Assembly (NCBI GenBank): GCA_035135055.1
Contig: JAVFHQ010000081.1
Span: forward strand, 1 to 64,000
DNA length: 64,000 bases
Direction: 5' to 3'
Source: Oleoguttula mirabilis
Lineage: Eukaryota > Ascomycota > Dothideomycetes > Mycosphaerellales > Teratosphaeriaceae
Shown: in pieces, positions 32,864 to 42,325 of the stretch
Layout: each line of letters starts with the position of its first letter
Position numbering within the stretch: position 1 is the stretch's first letter
Made by a program: the position numbers and the translations under genes
The notes under the pieces: model-generated
Told to the model about the DNA's origin: nothing
Databases searched by the model: none
Seen by the model: the letters and a program-made list of their open reading frames with translations, nothing else

Positions 32864-35057
32864 TCACTTCGCCTCAACCAACTCGCACATAAACTCCCTG
32901 AAATCACCCTTCGTCGCATCCTCAACATCCTCCTGCAGCTCTCGTCCGTACTTCTCGGCATACGCCCGCTTGACGCGCGAGAGATGCAGTTTGTCCCAGT
33001 GCAAGCGCACCAGGCGTGAGATCAGTAACTCGTACCTCAAGTCATCATCTTTGTTCCTTTCGGCAACGTCCTTGATGGCGTGCTGGAGAAGCAGAGCGTC
33101 GCGGGCGGGCTTGTTGATGACGCCGTTGAGGATGTGGGCTATGACTTCGCCCTGTTGTGTGGTCAGTAATCTGCTGCTGGCTTAATAGTGGATAGGGAAT
33201 GTGGCTTACCACCAGGTTGTTGCTCTTCTTCAGCGCCGCCCGCGCGAAGTTCTCGTCATACGTTCGTTCGTACGTCCTGAGCACCTCCCTGAGATGAGCA
33301 TCGCTTCGCCGCACAATGATCTCGAGCATCGCACTTTCGCCACCTTGCTTGGCGGTCAAGGCACGATGCAGCATCTCGACGTCGCGGTTACGGTACTCAG
33401 GCGGGTAGACGTCTTGCTCTTCTTGCCGCCTCTCCTCGAGCGCCATAAGCACGGCAGTCCTGAACTTGTCCATCTTCAGCTCCTTCTCCATACACTTGGT
33501 CAAGCTGTCCGAATACCGCTTATCCTTGAACTCGTCCTTGATATTCCTGATATCAAGGTTGGGGCGGCCCATCAAAGTTTCGATGAGTAGCTCTCGTCTA
33601 CTGCCGTGAGATTGATACCAGAAGTTCGCCCAGTACCCTTCGCCCTCCCACCTACCGAGTGCCGTCACGTACGCAGCCTTGCCAAAGTTGCCAGTGACTT
33701 TCAGCTTGAGGTGCTTTGGCAGGTTAATGCCTTTACCTTGGATCTTGACCTGCTTTTTGTACTCCTTCCGCAGCTCCCAAATCTGGTCATGTGAGAGACT
33801 GGGCAGGATGTCAATGAGAGGGTCCGGGTCGACTTTGTGGTGATTGAGCGCTTTGGCAATCTTCTTGGCGTCCTCTTCGGCGTCGTATAACACGACTCGT
33901 TTCTTCTCCTTGCTACGTTCGGCGTCTCGCTCGAGCTTGCCTGGTCCCTTCTTGCCGGCTTTGGACACTGCAGATGACAAAGGCTCAAAATCGCTCATGT
34001 CATCCTCATCGCCCGGTCTCATGGCAAGATGCATGGGCGAAAGTGACTGATAAGTGCCATGGTACGCTTCGAGCAACGGGCTTGCAGGCGGCATTCCTCC
34101 TGCGCCGCCCAGCGCGTGCATATCAGGCCTGTTACCGCTGATCGACAAGCGATCCATTCGAGATCCTGGCCCTCCTGCTGACGGTGCATGTAGACCGGGC
34201 TGGTCCGTGTTGACAGACAAGCGGTGAGGTTTCGAGGTGGACGACGTGCGGTCGCGCTTGTCGTGACCTGGAGTAATGTCCATGACTTGCGCGCCTTTTG
34301 AGTAGGAGTTGTGCCTTTCTTGTGAGTACTTTCGAGGCAACTGGTCGACAGGTCGTTGCGCGGATTGCGAATACTGAGCGGGTGGCACTCCCGTCTGTGG
34401 TGTTGCGGTGTAAGTAATCTTTTCCGGAGGTGGAGCGTACTGATAGCCATGTGAAGATGAATGAGCATCTCTAGCAGCTGTCTGCGGCGTGTAACGGTAG
34501 CCTGCCGTCGAAGGGCTCTCCGCAGGTTGCCCCGGATATTGAGGCTGTGGCGGGTAAGTGTTGCTGTATGCCGGATGATGTGGAGGACCACCATTAGCTT
34601 TATTGCTATCCTCGTACGCCAGATCATCATCGTCATCATCATGCTGTTGCCGCCACTGTGGGAACTGTGCCGGCGGAGGCACATAGCCCGGCCGTTCATG
34701 AGGCGGGAGGTCCGTGTAGTCGCCCATCGTCCACCCGCCATCGTCAGCAGGATATGGCACGCTTGGGGCTGGCGGGTAGTGAGATGGTGCTGCTGATGTC
34801 GGTGGGAAGTAAGTTGGTCTTTCTGCGGCTCCATGAGGCGACCTCACCTCGTAGGATGGCGAGGTAATTCCATTGCTGAACGATCCAGGCATGGGAGGTC
34901 CGGACATGGGCGGCGGACCCGGAGGGTAGCCATATGCCGCGCTGGATGGAGGAGACGGGACCTTTGGTGCGCGTACATTGCTACGCGACCTTGACCGGTC
35001 ATGCGTACCCGACTTCGACCGGCTGCGCGAGGCGCGGTCGTCCGGTCTCAATGACAT
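32864..35057 (-). CDS. Annexin (fungal C4-like) with long Pro/Tyr-rich N-terminus
   Basis: Two exons: 35057-33210 and 33151-32864, intron 58 bp; 711 aa. Residues 1-360 are disordered (RS-rich start, then Pro/Tyr/Gln-rich). The C-terminal half contains annexin-like helical repeats (A-K-K-I-A-K-A-L-N, L-I-E-T-L-M-G-R-P-N, L-L-I-S-R-L-V-R). The classical type II calcium motif G-x-G-T is not visible, as in the divergent fungal annexin C4 group, so calcium-dependent lipid binding is uncertain. Annexins act at membranes and septa. The C-terminal exon is needed to complete the last repeat. It is divergent from SER2. Confidence 0.85.
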
Positions 35058-35682
35058 CTCGAGTTTTCAACGGAGGACGGGTGTTGAATATGAACGCGTC
35101 AAGAGGAGAGTGTGAAACGGGGTGCAGAACACGATCGGATATAGCTATAGACAGTTATCCCTACCTTGTAGAGGTCTGTGTGGCAGCTCAGCCGTACGCC
35201 TGGTCTGAGCCCATGCAGCATCTCGAATTGGTGGGGTGGCTGGGTGAACTGCTTTGGGGGCCAAGCTGAGCGCCTGATGACTTGCTTCACCGGTGAGGCT
35301 TGTACTCGATCTATGTCTGTCACCAACTGCACAGAACTCAAGAACTCGTGGCGTTCGCGAAGGCGGCAGAGCTTCCCATCTGGTTTCGCATTCGGGATCT
35401 TGGTTTCTTTGGAAGAGCACGAGCAAGACTTCGCCAGGAAGGGCCATGAGTAGTAGAAACGCTTACTAAGGTAACCACCCTACTTCCCAGTTCAAGTCCA
35501 AGACAATCAAGGGCTCGGCAGCCTCGGCCCGAAAGGCCGAGCAAAAATGGTCCCTCCAAAGTTAAACAGTGGTATCGGTTTCAATCTTCTTTCCTTCGCC
35601 TGGTTCATTTTGACACCGAGAAGAAAAGGGAGGGCGAACCTTCAGGAGGAATCGAGCCTTTAGAGTTACCCGAGCTGCAATC
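35058..35682. promoter_or_regulatory. Divergent promoter of annexin and SER2 genes
   Basis: 625 bp. A 7-bp stem (CTCGGCC/GGCCGAG, 35523-35541, loop CGAAA) lies 140 bp before the SER2 ATG, probably in the transcribed leader. No other motif is seen. Confidence 0.5.
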
Positions 35683-36687
35683 ATGGCGTCCGAGCTCGTG
35701 TTCCTGGTCTTTGCAAAGACAACCCTTTCCGACTCCCAATGGCGAGACCTCCCGCGCGAAATCATAACTATCCTGGAAGATGCAATGGGCGCTGAACGCA
35801 ACGAAGGTCCGAGCAGCCGCTTTCTGGAGGAAGGCCGTGTGCTGGAGCTGTCCTTTACTACCTCAAGTCCACCCATGACACTAAAGGAATGCGCCGTCTT
35901 CTGCCACACCAGCGCCATGGAGTTGTTAGAGAAGACCCACCAGGTCGAGGTCGTTATGCAGCCGGGCAAGCTCTACTCCCTTCACAAAAAGCCGGGCTTG
36001 GCGGTCTTCGACATGGACAGCACACTTATTCAGCAAGAGGTCATTGACGAGCTTGCGCGGGCCGTAGGCTTATATGATCAAGTTGCCGCAATCACCGAGG
36101 CCGCTATGAGAGGCGAAGCTCCTTATACGGACTTCGAGGCCTCTCTTCGCGCCCGTGTCGCTCTGCTCAAGGGTGTGCGGACGTCTATCTGGGCCGAGCT
36201 GAAGGCAGGCACGATTACGTTCACGCCAGGCGCAAGGGAACTCGTTCGCGTGTTGAAACGGTTGGGCTGGAAGACGGCTGTGCTGAGTGGTGGGTTCACA
36301 CCTCTTGCGAACTGGGTCAAGGAGACACTTCGCTTAGACTATGCATACGCCAACTACCTCGTCTCCGACCCGGACCTCAATATCTTGACTGGGGAGTTAG
36401 TGCCGGAAGCGCCCATCATCCACGCAGAGCACAAACGACAAATGCTTCTTCAGCTAGCTGCGGATAATAACATCCCAGCCGAGCAGACCATTGCCGTCGG
36501 GGACGGAAGCAACGATCTCCTCATGATGGGCGTCGCCGGTCTGGGCATTGCCTTCCATGCGAAGCCAAAGGTACAACTCGCGGCTCCTACTCGGCTGAAT
36601 AGCTCTAGTCTGCTGGATGTGTTGCATGTGCTCGGATTCACCAAGGATGAAGTCAACGACATCCTAGAAGAGGCACCGCAGCCCTGA
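35683..36687 (+). CDS. SER2: Phosphoserine phosphatase
   Basis: Single exon, 334 aa, ATG at 35683. It removes phosphate from L-phosphoserine, the last step of serine synthesis, in the cytosol. HAD-superfamily motifs: F-D-M-D-S-T with Asp110 (nucleophile) and Asp112, L-S-G-G-F as motif II, and G-D-G-S-N-D-L as motif IV. Residues 1-90 form an N-terminal regulatory-type extension, as in SerB. The gene ends only 33 bp before the stop of the convergent UstYa-like gene, so 3' ends probably overlap. Confidence 0.95.
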   Translation: MASELVFLVFAKTTLSDSQWRDLPREIITILEDAMGAERNEGPSSRFLEEGRVLELSFTTSSPPMTLKECAVFCHTSAMELLEKTHQVEVVMQPGKLYSLHKKPGLAVFDMDSTLIQQEVIDELARAVGLYDQVAAITEAAMRGEAPYTDFEASLRARVALLKGVRTSIWAELKAGTITFTPGARELVRVLKRLGWKTAVLSGGFTPLANWVKETLRLDYAYANYLVSDPDLNILTGELVPEAPIIHAEHKRQMLLQLAADNNIPAEQTIAVGDGSNDLLMMGVAGLGIAFHAKPKVQLAAPTRLNSSSLLDVLHVLGFTKDEVNDILEEAPQP

Positions 36688-36720
36688 GATGTTCACTTTC
36701 AGTACCCTTACCAACAGCGT

Positions 36721-37818
36721 TCATGGGATCGTGCGGTACACTGTATCGCCGTCTTTGGGGGGATCCAGGAAGTCATTCGGCATGCCATCCGAAATCTGAT
36801 GCTCTTGAGCCCACTGGCGAACATCCTCAAAGTTCCGACACATATGTCGAGTGTTGAAGTCGACATACGCCTCCGGAAACTCAGCCATGGCGGGCTGGAA
36901 CCAGACCTGGCCCATCACGCCGATGTCGACAGTGCACATCAGCTGCTGTCTGACGATGTCAAGGCAGTGGGCTGCGGTTTGAAGGGTTAGCATCCCGCTC
37001 CCGATCAGATGGAGACGACAACTTGGCTCGGACGGAGGCAGACTCACAGACATGCTTCTGTTGTATGTACTCGTTGTTCTTGAACGCCCCGTCGCCTTTG
37101 GCTTGGTAGTAGTCGTAGTTGTACCACAGCGCTTGACGTACCAAGTTCTGCAACGGATATTAGTGACCAATGGCAGAGAAGCTTGAGAGATCTGATGCTC
37201 ACCAAGCAGTGCAACTGATGCAAACCTTCGACGTTAGCAGGGAAGCCGCCGCCGTACTCCTGCCGGATCTTCACTTGGTCTGGAAGCAGCCCAACTTGCT
37301 TGGCCTGCTCTGTTGGGATGATGACACTGTGCACTTCCAACCACTGTCAGCATAACTCTGGGCTAGCGTTTGCTGCCGCACACTCACGGTTGATCCCCAA
37401 TTTATCCCATGCGGCATCCACGTCAGGACCAGCCTTTTGCCGATATACGTTCTCCTTCAAGAGCGAGCCGTTGAAGCGAACCGTGTGGTGGGTGAGGTCG
37501 ATGTCGTTTGTCAAGGGCGCTACTCATGATCAACACCGTGCTCCGCTTCACGCTGGACCATTGGCGAACCCTACACTTTTGGGAGCTTCGCTCGATGCAC
37601 AATCGATCAAGGCCATGTTGCTGCCAGCGACTCGTGGCTGCAGCGCCCAGCAGGGCGGCAATGCAGCTGAGCAGTACTGTGGCAACGGCGAACCAGCGCC
37701 GCTCCTTCTGTCTGGTGTGCCGCTGTGTGCTTCGCATGGGCCTCGGTGGCTCACCATCTTCGCCTTCCACTGTCTCGTCTGCGAGGAAGGGCAACTCCTC
37801 GCTGCTCTTACCGGCCAT
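36721..37818 (-). CDS. UstYa-type oxidase (DUF3328 family)
   Basis: Five exons: 37818-37575, 37519-37384, 37326-37203, 37147-37048, 36971-36721; 284 aa. A short cytosolic tail and one membrane span (residues 42-62, W-F-A-V-A-T-V-L-L) precede the lumenal domain. Two family motifs are present: H-Q-L-H-C (His163, His166, Cys167) and H-C-L-D (His203, Cys204) before V-R-Q-Q-L-M-C. Also seen are F-N-G-S-L-L-K-E-N-V-Y, A-A-W-D-K-L-G-I and Y-G-G-G-F-P-A-N-V-E-G. UstYa proteins oxidise or cyclise peptide side chains in fungal ribosomal-peptide pathways (ustiloxin type) and also occur in other clusters. The donor at 37383 (GTGTGC) was chosen because it alone keeps frame. A divergent small secreted peptide gene lies 885 bp away. 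Confidence 0.88.
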
Positions 37819-38703
37819 CGCTTCCGCTACGTGAGAGTATGCTTGGACGGGAAGTAACGCTATTGTACACTGGCGCCAAAAGGCAGTGTGAAAACTGCCC
37901 GAGATAGCAGCAAGATGGAGTCAGCAAAGGATTTGTTCGACCGCAAGTCACGCGGAGTCGTGGCGAACCGCAAGGGTTCACGGCTGTCCGCAACGCAATT
38001 TAGATGAGTGTGGCATTGGTGGCACGGTAGTACATGCCAGCCCCGCTTACTTTGGCCTTAGCATTCCTTGACAGTTTCACATGGTCTGTATCACTGTCGT
38101 CATTGTAAGCAATTCATCTCAACCACAACAAAGAGTGTCCGAGAGGCACAGACAGATCGCATGACCACAGGCGCAAGGCGGTGCCCTCCGCACCACCAGT
38201 CCGGGTACGCATCATAGGCAAAGTCGGACCAGGCGCAACGCGGGAACAAGCAGGATACGCCGTTGTAGGACCTCCCAACATCACCTCTTTGTTCGGCGGG
38301 CGGTCCGACGGTTGAACTTGAACAGCTCAACAGCTCCACGACCCTATGTTGCGGATCGTGTTCGACGCTGGCCTCGCTCGAGGCAGAAAGCCGCGCCACA
38401 GGCAATATCGTCCGACAGCAAACAAAGCAACGGGTAGACTTGGTGCGACGGTATCTGTGGCTGTAGACCGGACCTGCATCCTGAGCATTGCAAGGCTGTT
38501 TCATCCGAATCAACACAGAGGAGCCAAGTCGGCCGCAGCATTCCAGAGAGTGACGTATAAGATCCGGGCCTTTACAATCCCCATCCCTTCTCGCTGCCTC
38601 TACACTCCAGACATCCCTACCAGCTCAACGACCTGTTACTCTTACCCATCACAACACCAAGCTTCCAGTCGACCCCTTCGGGTATACAAATCAGGCCAAC
38701 AAA
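37819..38703. promoter_or_regulatory. Divergent region between UstYa-like and Tyr-Gly peptide genes
   Basis: 885 bp with no ORF of note. The last 130 bp before 38704 are C/T/A-rich and AG-poor, like a strong fungal promoter leader. A shared promoter is inferred from orientation. Confidence 0.45.
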
Positions 38704-39290
38704 ATGAAGAACTTCCTCGCCCTCTTGGTCATGGCCTCGGTGGCTTCCGTGCTGGCGTCCCCAGCAGCACTGGCCGCCACGACCTCGACGTCCCCCTCCA
38801 TCTCGCCGTCCAAACCGCCGCCGCCGCCGCCGCCGCCGCCGAAACCGACGTCCACAGCGGCCCCTGCTGCCAAACTACCCGGCGAGGGGCTGGCCAGCTA
38901 CGGTAAGTCATCCACATAACCTACAGCCCGAACCCAGCGCCCGACTCTCAGACTGGTTTCTCCCCTCCCCTACCCGACATCGAGTGTCGGTTGCACAAGC
39001 CCACCCGCTGACAAGAGTGCTTTCCAGGCAACTACGGTAGTTACGGCAGTTACGGCAACTACGGTGAGCATCGCCCCGCGCCCCACGCCCCCGGGTGCAG
39101 GAACCTGCGAAAGTGGAGTGGGTTGGATCCGTAGTGACTGACCCGTTGAACCGCAGGAGCCTACTCGCGATCCCTGGAGGAAGCGGCGGACATGGAGGCG
39201 CTCCTGGACCTTGCGGCCTCGATCAAAACTAAGCGGGCGGCAGCGCTGGAGGCTGAGGCGGCGGATGCCAAGGTGATACCGGACGCCTAG
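38704..39290 (+). CDS. Small secreted protein with Tyr-Gly triplet repeat
   Basis: Three exons: 38704-38902, 39028-39063 (36 nt), 39157-39290; 122 aa. Signal peptide 1-18 (F-L-A-L-L-V-M-A-S-V-A-S-V-L-A). Then comes a Thr/Ser/Pro linker with nine consecutive prolines (38-46), and at 65-82 six x-Y-G-type triplets (S-Y-G, N-Y-G, S-Y-G, S-Y-G, N-Y-G, A-Y-S). The helical, acidic C-terminus has one Kex2-type Lys-Arg at 104-105. There are no cysteines. I do not know a family for it. Signal peptide, tyrosine-bearing repeat, Kex2 site and a UstYa neighbour are the parts expected of a fungal RiPP precursor, but only one KR is present rather than KR-bounded repeats; a cell-wall glycine/tyrosine-rich protein is the alternative. 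Confidence 0.7.
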
Positions 39291-39708
39291 AGAGGGATGG
39301 ATGGATGGACGAGGTGGTGGTGGTGGAGGCCCAGTGCGAAGAGGGGGTCCGAGGCACAGGCTCAAGCCCTGCATGCATGCCATGCCATGGAGAAGGGGCG
39401 GCACGCCACAAGTGGAGGGGGGGGGGATCCACGGATCCTCTTAATGCAGACAGATTCGTTCAGACGGGGACTTTCAGACAGACAGACAGACAGGCAGCGA
39501 GAGCCCAGCTCTCGTCTTGCCACCCCATCTCTCCCCTCTCCCTCCCCTCTCCTCCCTGTCATCTTCTTCTGGACCTTTGCTCGCTCGTTTCCTCTCGCTC
39601 CGCGTGAAGAAATCTGTAGGACTGAAAACTTCCCATGGATCATGATGACTCCCCAGAACCCGCACGCGTGCGTGCCCCGCGCCGCCGCTGCGCAAATCCA
39701 TACCAAAA

Positions 39709-39747
39709 GTGCCCAGTGCCCAGTGCCAGTGCCCAGTGCCCAGTGCC
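39709..39747. repeat. GTGCCCA short tandem repeat
   Basis: About five copies of GTGCCCA, one of them a base short. Simple-sequence expansion. Confidence 0.85.
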
Positions 39748-39770
39748 GACGGTCCGTGAGGACCTGCAGG

Positions 39771-39774
<4 letters not shown>

Positions 39775-39805
<31 letters not shown>
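39775..39805. repeat. (GA)n microsatellite
   Basis: Uninterrupted GA dinucleotide run of about 31 bp. Confidence 0.95.
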
Positions 39806-39807
<2 letters not shown>

Positions 39808-40380
39808 GCGAAAGCTCCCGGGAGAGTCCGGGAGCGGAGCCAAAAGGGCAAAAGGGCGCGGTGATCCGTTGGGTTAGGTTGGTGGTTTGTGGGTCGAAAT
39901 ACGGGCGTGGACGTAGGCATGGGCATGGGCATATGGCGACTCCGGTTGCAAGAAAACCCTGCTTTGCTGCCCTAGAGTTCGAGTTCCGTTCCTATCCTGG
40001 CCGATGCCGATTTCCCGTCCTATTGGGCGCCGACCGATTCGGAAAAGGGTAGGGTAGTAGGAGGGCGTTTGGGACCCGAGGGGCGCGGTTAGTGGATTGG
40101 TTCTTGAGAAGGGGAGGGGGAGGGGAAGGGAAATGGGAAGGGGATAGCGGTAACGGTGTGTATTTCCAAACCGCCCCCAGGTGAGAGTCCAGTCAGCCCA
40201 GTCCCTGCTAATCACGTACAGTACAGTACAGTACACAACACAGTCAATAGAAAAAAACTTATATACACAAAGATGACACTTACGGGACCTGCACTTTCTC
40301 ACCACGCCCGCCGCGCCCGCAAGCCCCTCCCCTCCCTCCCTCCCTCCCCACCCACCTACCCACTTGCCAACACCTACTAC

Positions 40381-41889
40381 CTACACATTCAACCCCGCGA
40401 CCCCCACCATGGGCACCGCATCCTGCCCCTCCCGCTGCGTAACCATACACTTCCCCACCACCGTCTGCATAATCCCATAATTCACCACGCACTTCACCCC
40501 GACCTCCTCGCCCCGGCGCACAATGTACCCGTTGATGTACTCGATCTCGGTGCGTCGGCCCGCCCGCACGTCCGCCAGCATGGAACTGACATTGTCCTGC
40601 GTCTTGTGCGCCACGCTGATGACCAGCGTCTCGAGCCGCGCGGCGCTGAAGCGCGTGGGCACGTTGGGGAGGTAGGCGAGTTCGGGCAGGGAGCGGATGA
40701 CGAGCGAGGTCTCGGCGAGCAGGAGGCGCATGGTGCGGGTCAGGGCGAAGTTGTGCAGCAGGGCGCCGTTGCGGGCGTCGAGGAGGGCGGTCAGGGGGTT
40801 GAGGACGGAGTTGACGGCCAGCTTCTCCAGTTGCTGCTGCAGGAGCTCCGTCGGGGTGAAGCCGACGGCGCAGAGGACTGGGGTGCGCGTCAGGGTGCGC
40901 AGGAGGTAGCGGGCCGAGGGGGCCCAGAGCTCGGTCTGGACGTGGTGCGTGTCTGCTGCGCCGTCTTGGCCCGTGATGGTGGTCTGTTTAATGCCGCTCC
41001 GCGGGAGTAACCCGAGAGCGATGGTGCCGTGGCCGGCGTGCACGGCGAAGAAGGGGTCGCGTTCGGCGAGTTCGGGGGGCACGTTGACGCCGTGGGTGAG
41101 GATGCCCTGGACGTAGTTGGGCCGGTCGGCTTCGTGGGGGAAGAGGTGCTTGTTGACGTCGTCGATGACGCCCATGCCGTTCTGCAGGAAGCAGACGGTG
41201 CTGGTGGGCCCGAGGCGGTGCTTGATGGCGGAGAGGGCGGGGACGGTGTAGGCGGCTTTGGTGGTGACGATGAGGTTGTGGATGGGCTCGTGGGAGATGG
41301 CGTAGTCGCCTTTGCCGGGCCGGCGTTTCCTTTCGTCGCGCGATGGAGGGAATTGCGTATCTTGCTCGCCGCTTTCGAGTTGCTGTTGCTGTAGTGCTGC
41401 GTTCTCTTTGCGTTGCTGCGCCAGGAGCTTCGCAGCCTCGTGCGGCCGGACTTCATCGGGGAAGTCATATACGCTCGGCTGGCCGTTTTCCAGCTCCACG
41501 CCGTGCTGTCTCCTGACCTCGGACATCAACTCGACGTCATAACCTCCCCGTGACACGTCGAAGTCGTCGTCTTGGATGGTGATCTGCTTCTTGCTCTGCT
41601 CCCACGCCTCCAGCAGACGGTAGCGGTGGAAGATGAGGGAGATGGGCGGCGGATTCGCAATGCCGCGCAGGGAGTGTGCCACCAGCTTGCCAATGCTGCC
41701 AGTGCCCAGTATGTGTATGCGTCGCGGCTGCTCGGGCTGTGCGGCATACTGTCGGTCGATAGCGCTGAGGGAGCGCTGCAGCCCTGCCGTCTCGAAGCTG
41801 CTGTTGTCCTGGCTGCCGTCTGGTAACTCCGCATCATCTCTGCTGGCCATCTCGTCGCCACCCTGTGCCGAGCTCTCTCTCGCCTCCAT
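40381..41889 (-). CDS. Ketopantoate reductase-family protein (ApbA/PanE-like)
   Basis: Single exon, 502 aa from the ATG at 41889 (MEARESSAQG); a second ATG 13 codons later is also possible. NADPH-binding motif I-L-G-T-G-S-I-G-K near residue 65, the T-T-K-A in I-V-T-T-K-A-A-Y-T (the conserved Lys of the family), Q-N-G-M-G (canonical Q-N-G), and the C-terminal helical domain with K-L-A-V-N-S-V-L-N-P and the D-N-V-S-S-M-L-A-D pattern (S-S-M-x-x-D). The enzyme reduces 2-dehydropantoate to pantoate for CoA synthesis. At 502 aa it is longer than bacterial PanE (about 300) owing to an N-terminal extension and a Gln-rich insert near 170-190. Fungi carry several paralogues, so the exact role is uncertain. 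Confidence 0.88.
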   Translation of the reverse strand: MEARESSAQGGDEMASRDDAELPDGSQDNSSFETAGLQRSLSAIDRQYAAQPEQPRRIHILGTGSIGKLVAHSLRGIANPPPISLIFHRYRLLEAWEQSKKQITIQDDDFDVSRGGYDVELMSEVRRQHGVELENGQPSVYDFPDEVRPHEAAKLLAQQRKENAALQQQQLESGEQDTQFPPSRDERKRRPGKGDYAISHEPIHNLIVTTKAAYTVPALSAIKHRLGPTSTVCFLQNGMGVIDDVNKHLFPHEADRPNYVQGILTHGVNVPPELAERDPFFAVHAGHGTIALGLLPRSGIKQTTITGQDGAADTHHVQTELWAPSARYLLRTLTRTPVLCAVGFTPTELLQQQLEKLAVNSVLNPLTALLDARNGALLHNFALTRTMRLLLAETSLVIRSLPELAYLPNVPTRFSAARLETLVISVAHKTQDNVSSMLADVRAGRRTEIEYINGYIVRRGEEVGVKCVVNYGIMQTVVGKCMVTQREGQDAVPMVGVAGLNV

Positions 41890-42325
41890 GTCCTTGCCCT
41901 CGCCACTCCACCACGAATATGGTACAGTCTGAATGCGAGAAATGGCCACCCGGCCCACTCCAATGCTACCGCAGGCGCATTGCAAACAAGTCCGCGGTAT
42001 CCGGCGCGGGAGGTGGTACAGCGCTGTGAAATGCAGGATGGCTGCGGCGCTATGCGACTGTCATAGCATACGAACCCCTACAACGCTGCCACGAGGTGGA
42101 TATGTACAAGCAGGCACGTGAGGAATAGAACTATCTCGCCGTCATTAAGGCGAGCTTGCGGGACCGATCTTGCTCACCTCCGCCCTCCGCAAGCCAGATC
42201 GCCGCCTGAGGCAGATCTCGGCCGAAGCCGGGTGGCGTTTGGACCCTGTTATTGTTGATGAGCAATGCTTTGGGAATTGGTGAACGTGAGATATTCCCCT
42301 ACATACAACCCCTCCCACACCGACC
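41890..42325. promoter_or_regulatory. Divergent promoter region ketopantoate reductase / LIP5
   Basis: 436 bp. The minus-strand frame remains open to 41985 but without an ATG. No motif is recognised. Confidence 0.45.

Larger units (their letters stand above)
39291..40380. other. Convergent gene-free region with simple repeats
   Basis: 1.09 kb between convergent genes. It contains the repeats listed separately, a GACA run near 39476-39491 and a GGGAGGGGAAGGG-type purine stretch near 40113-40131. No gene is supported. Confidence 0.6.

Noticed and set aside
39291..40380. Plus- and minus-strand frames over the simple-repeat region
   Set aside because: They translate microsatellites (GA, GTGCCCA) and purine runs; no gene-like content.
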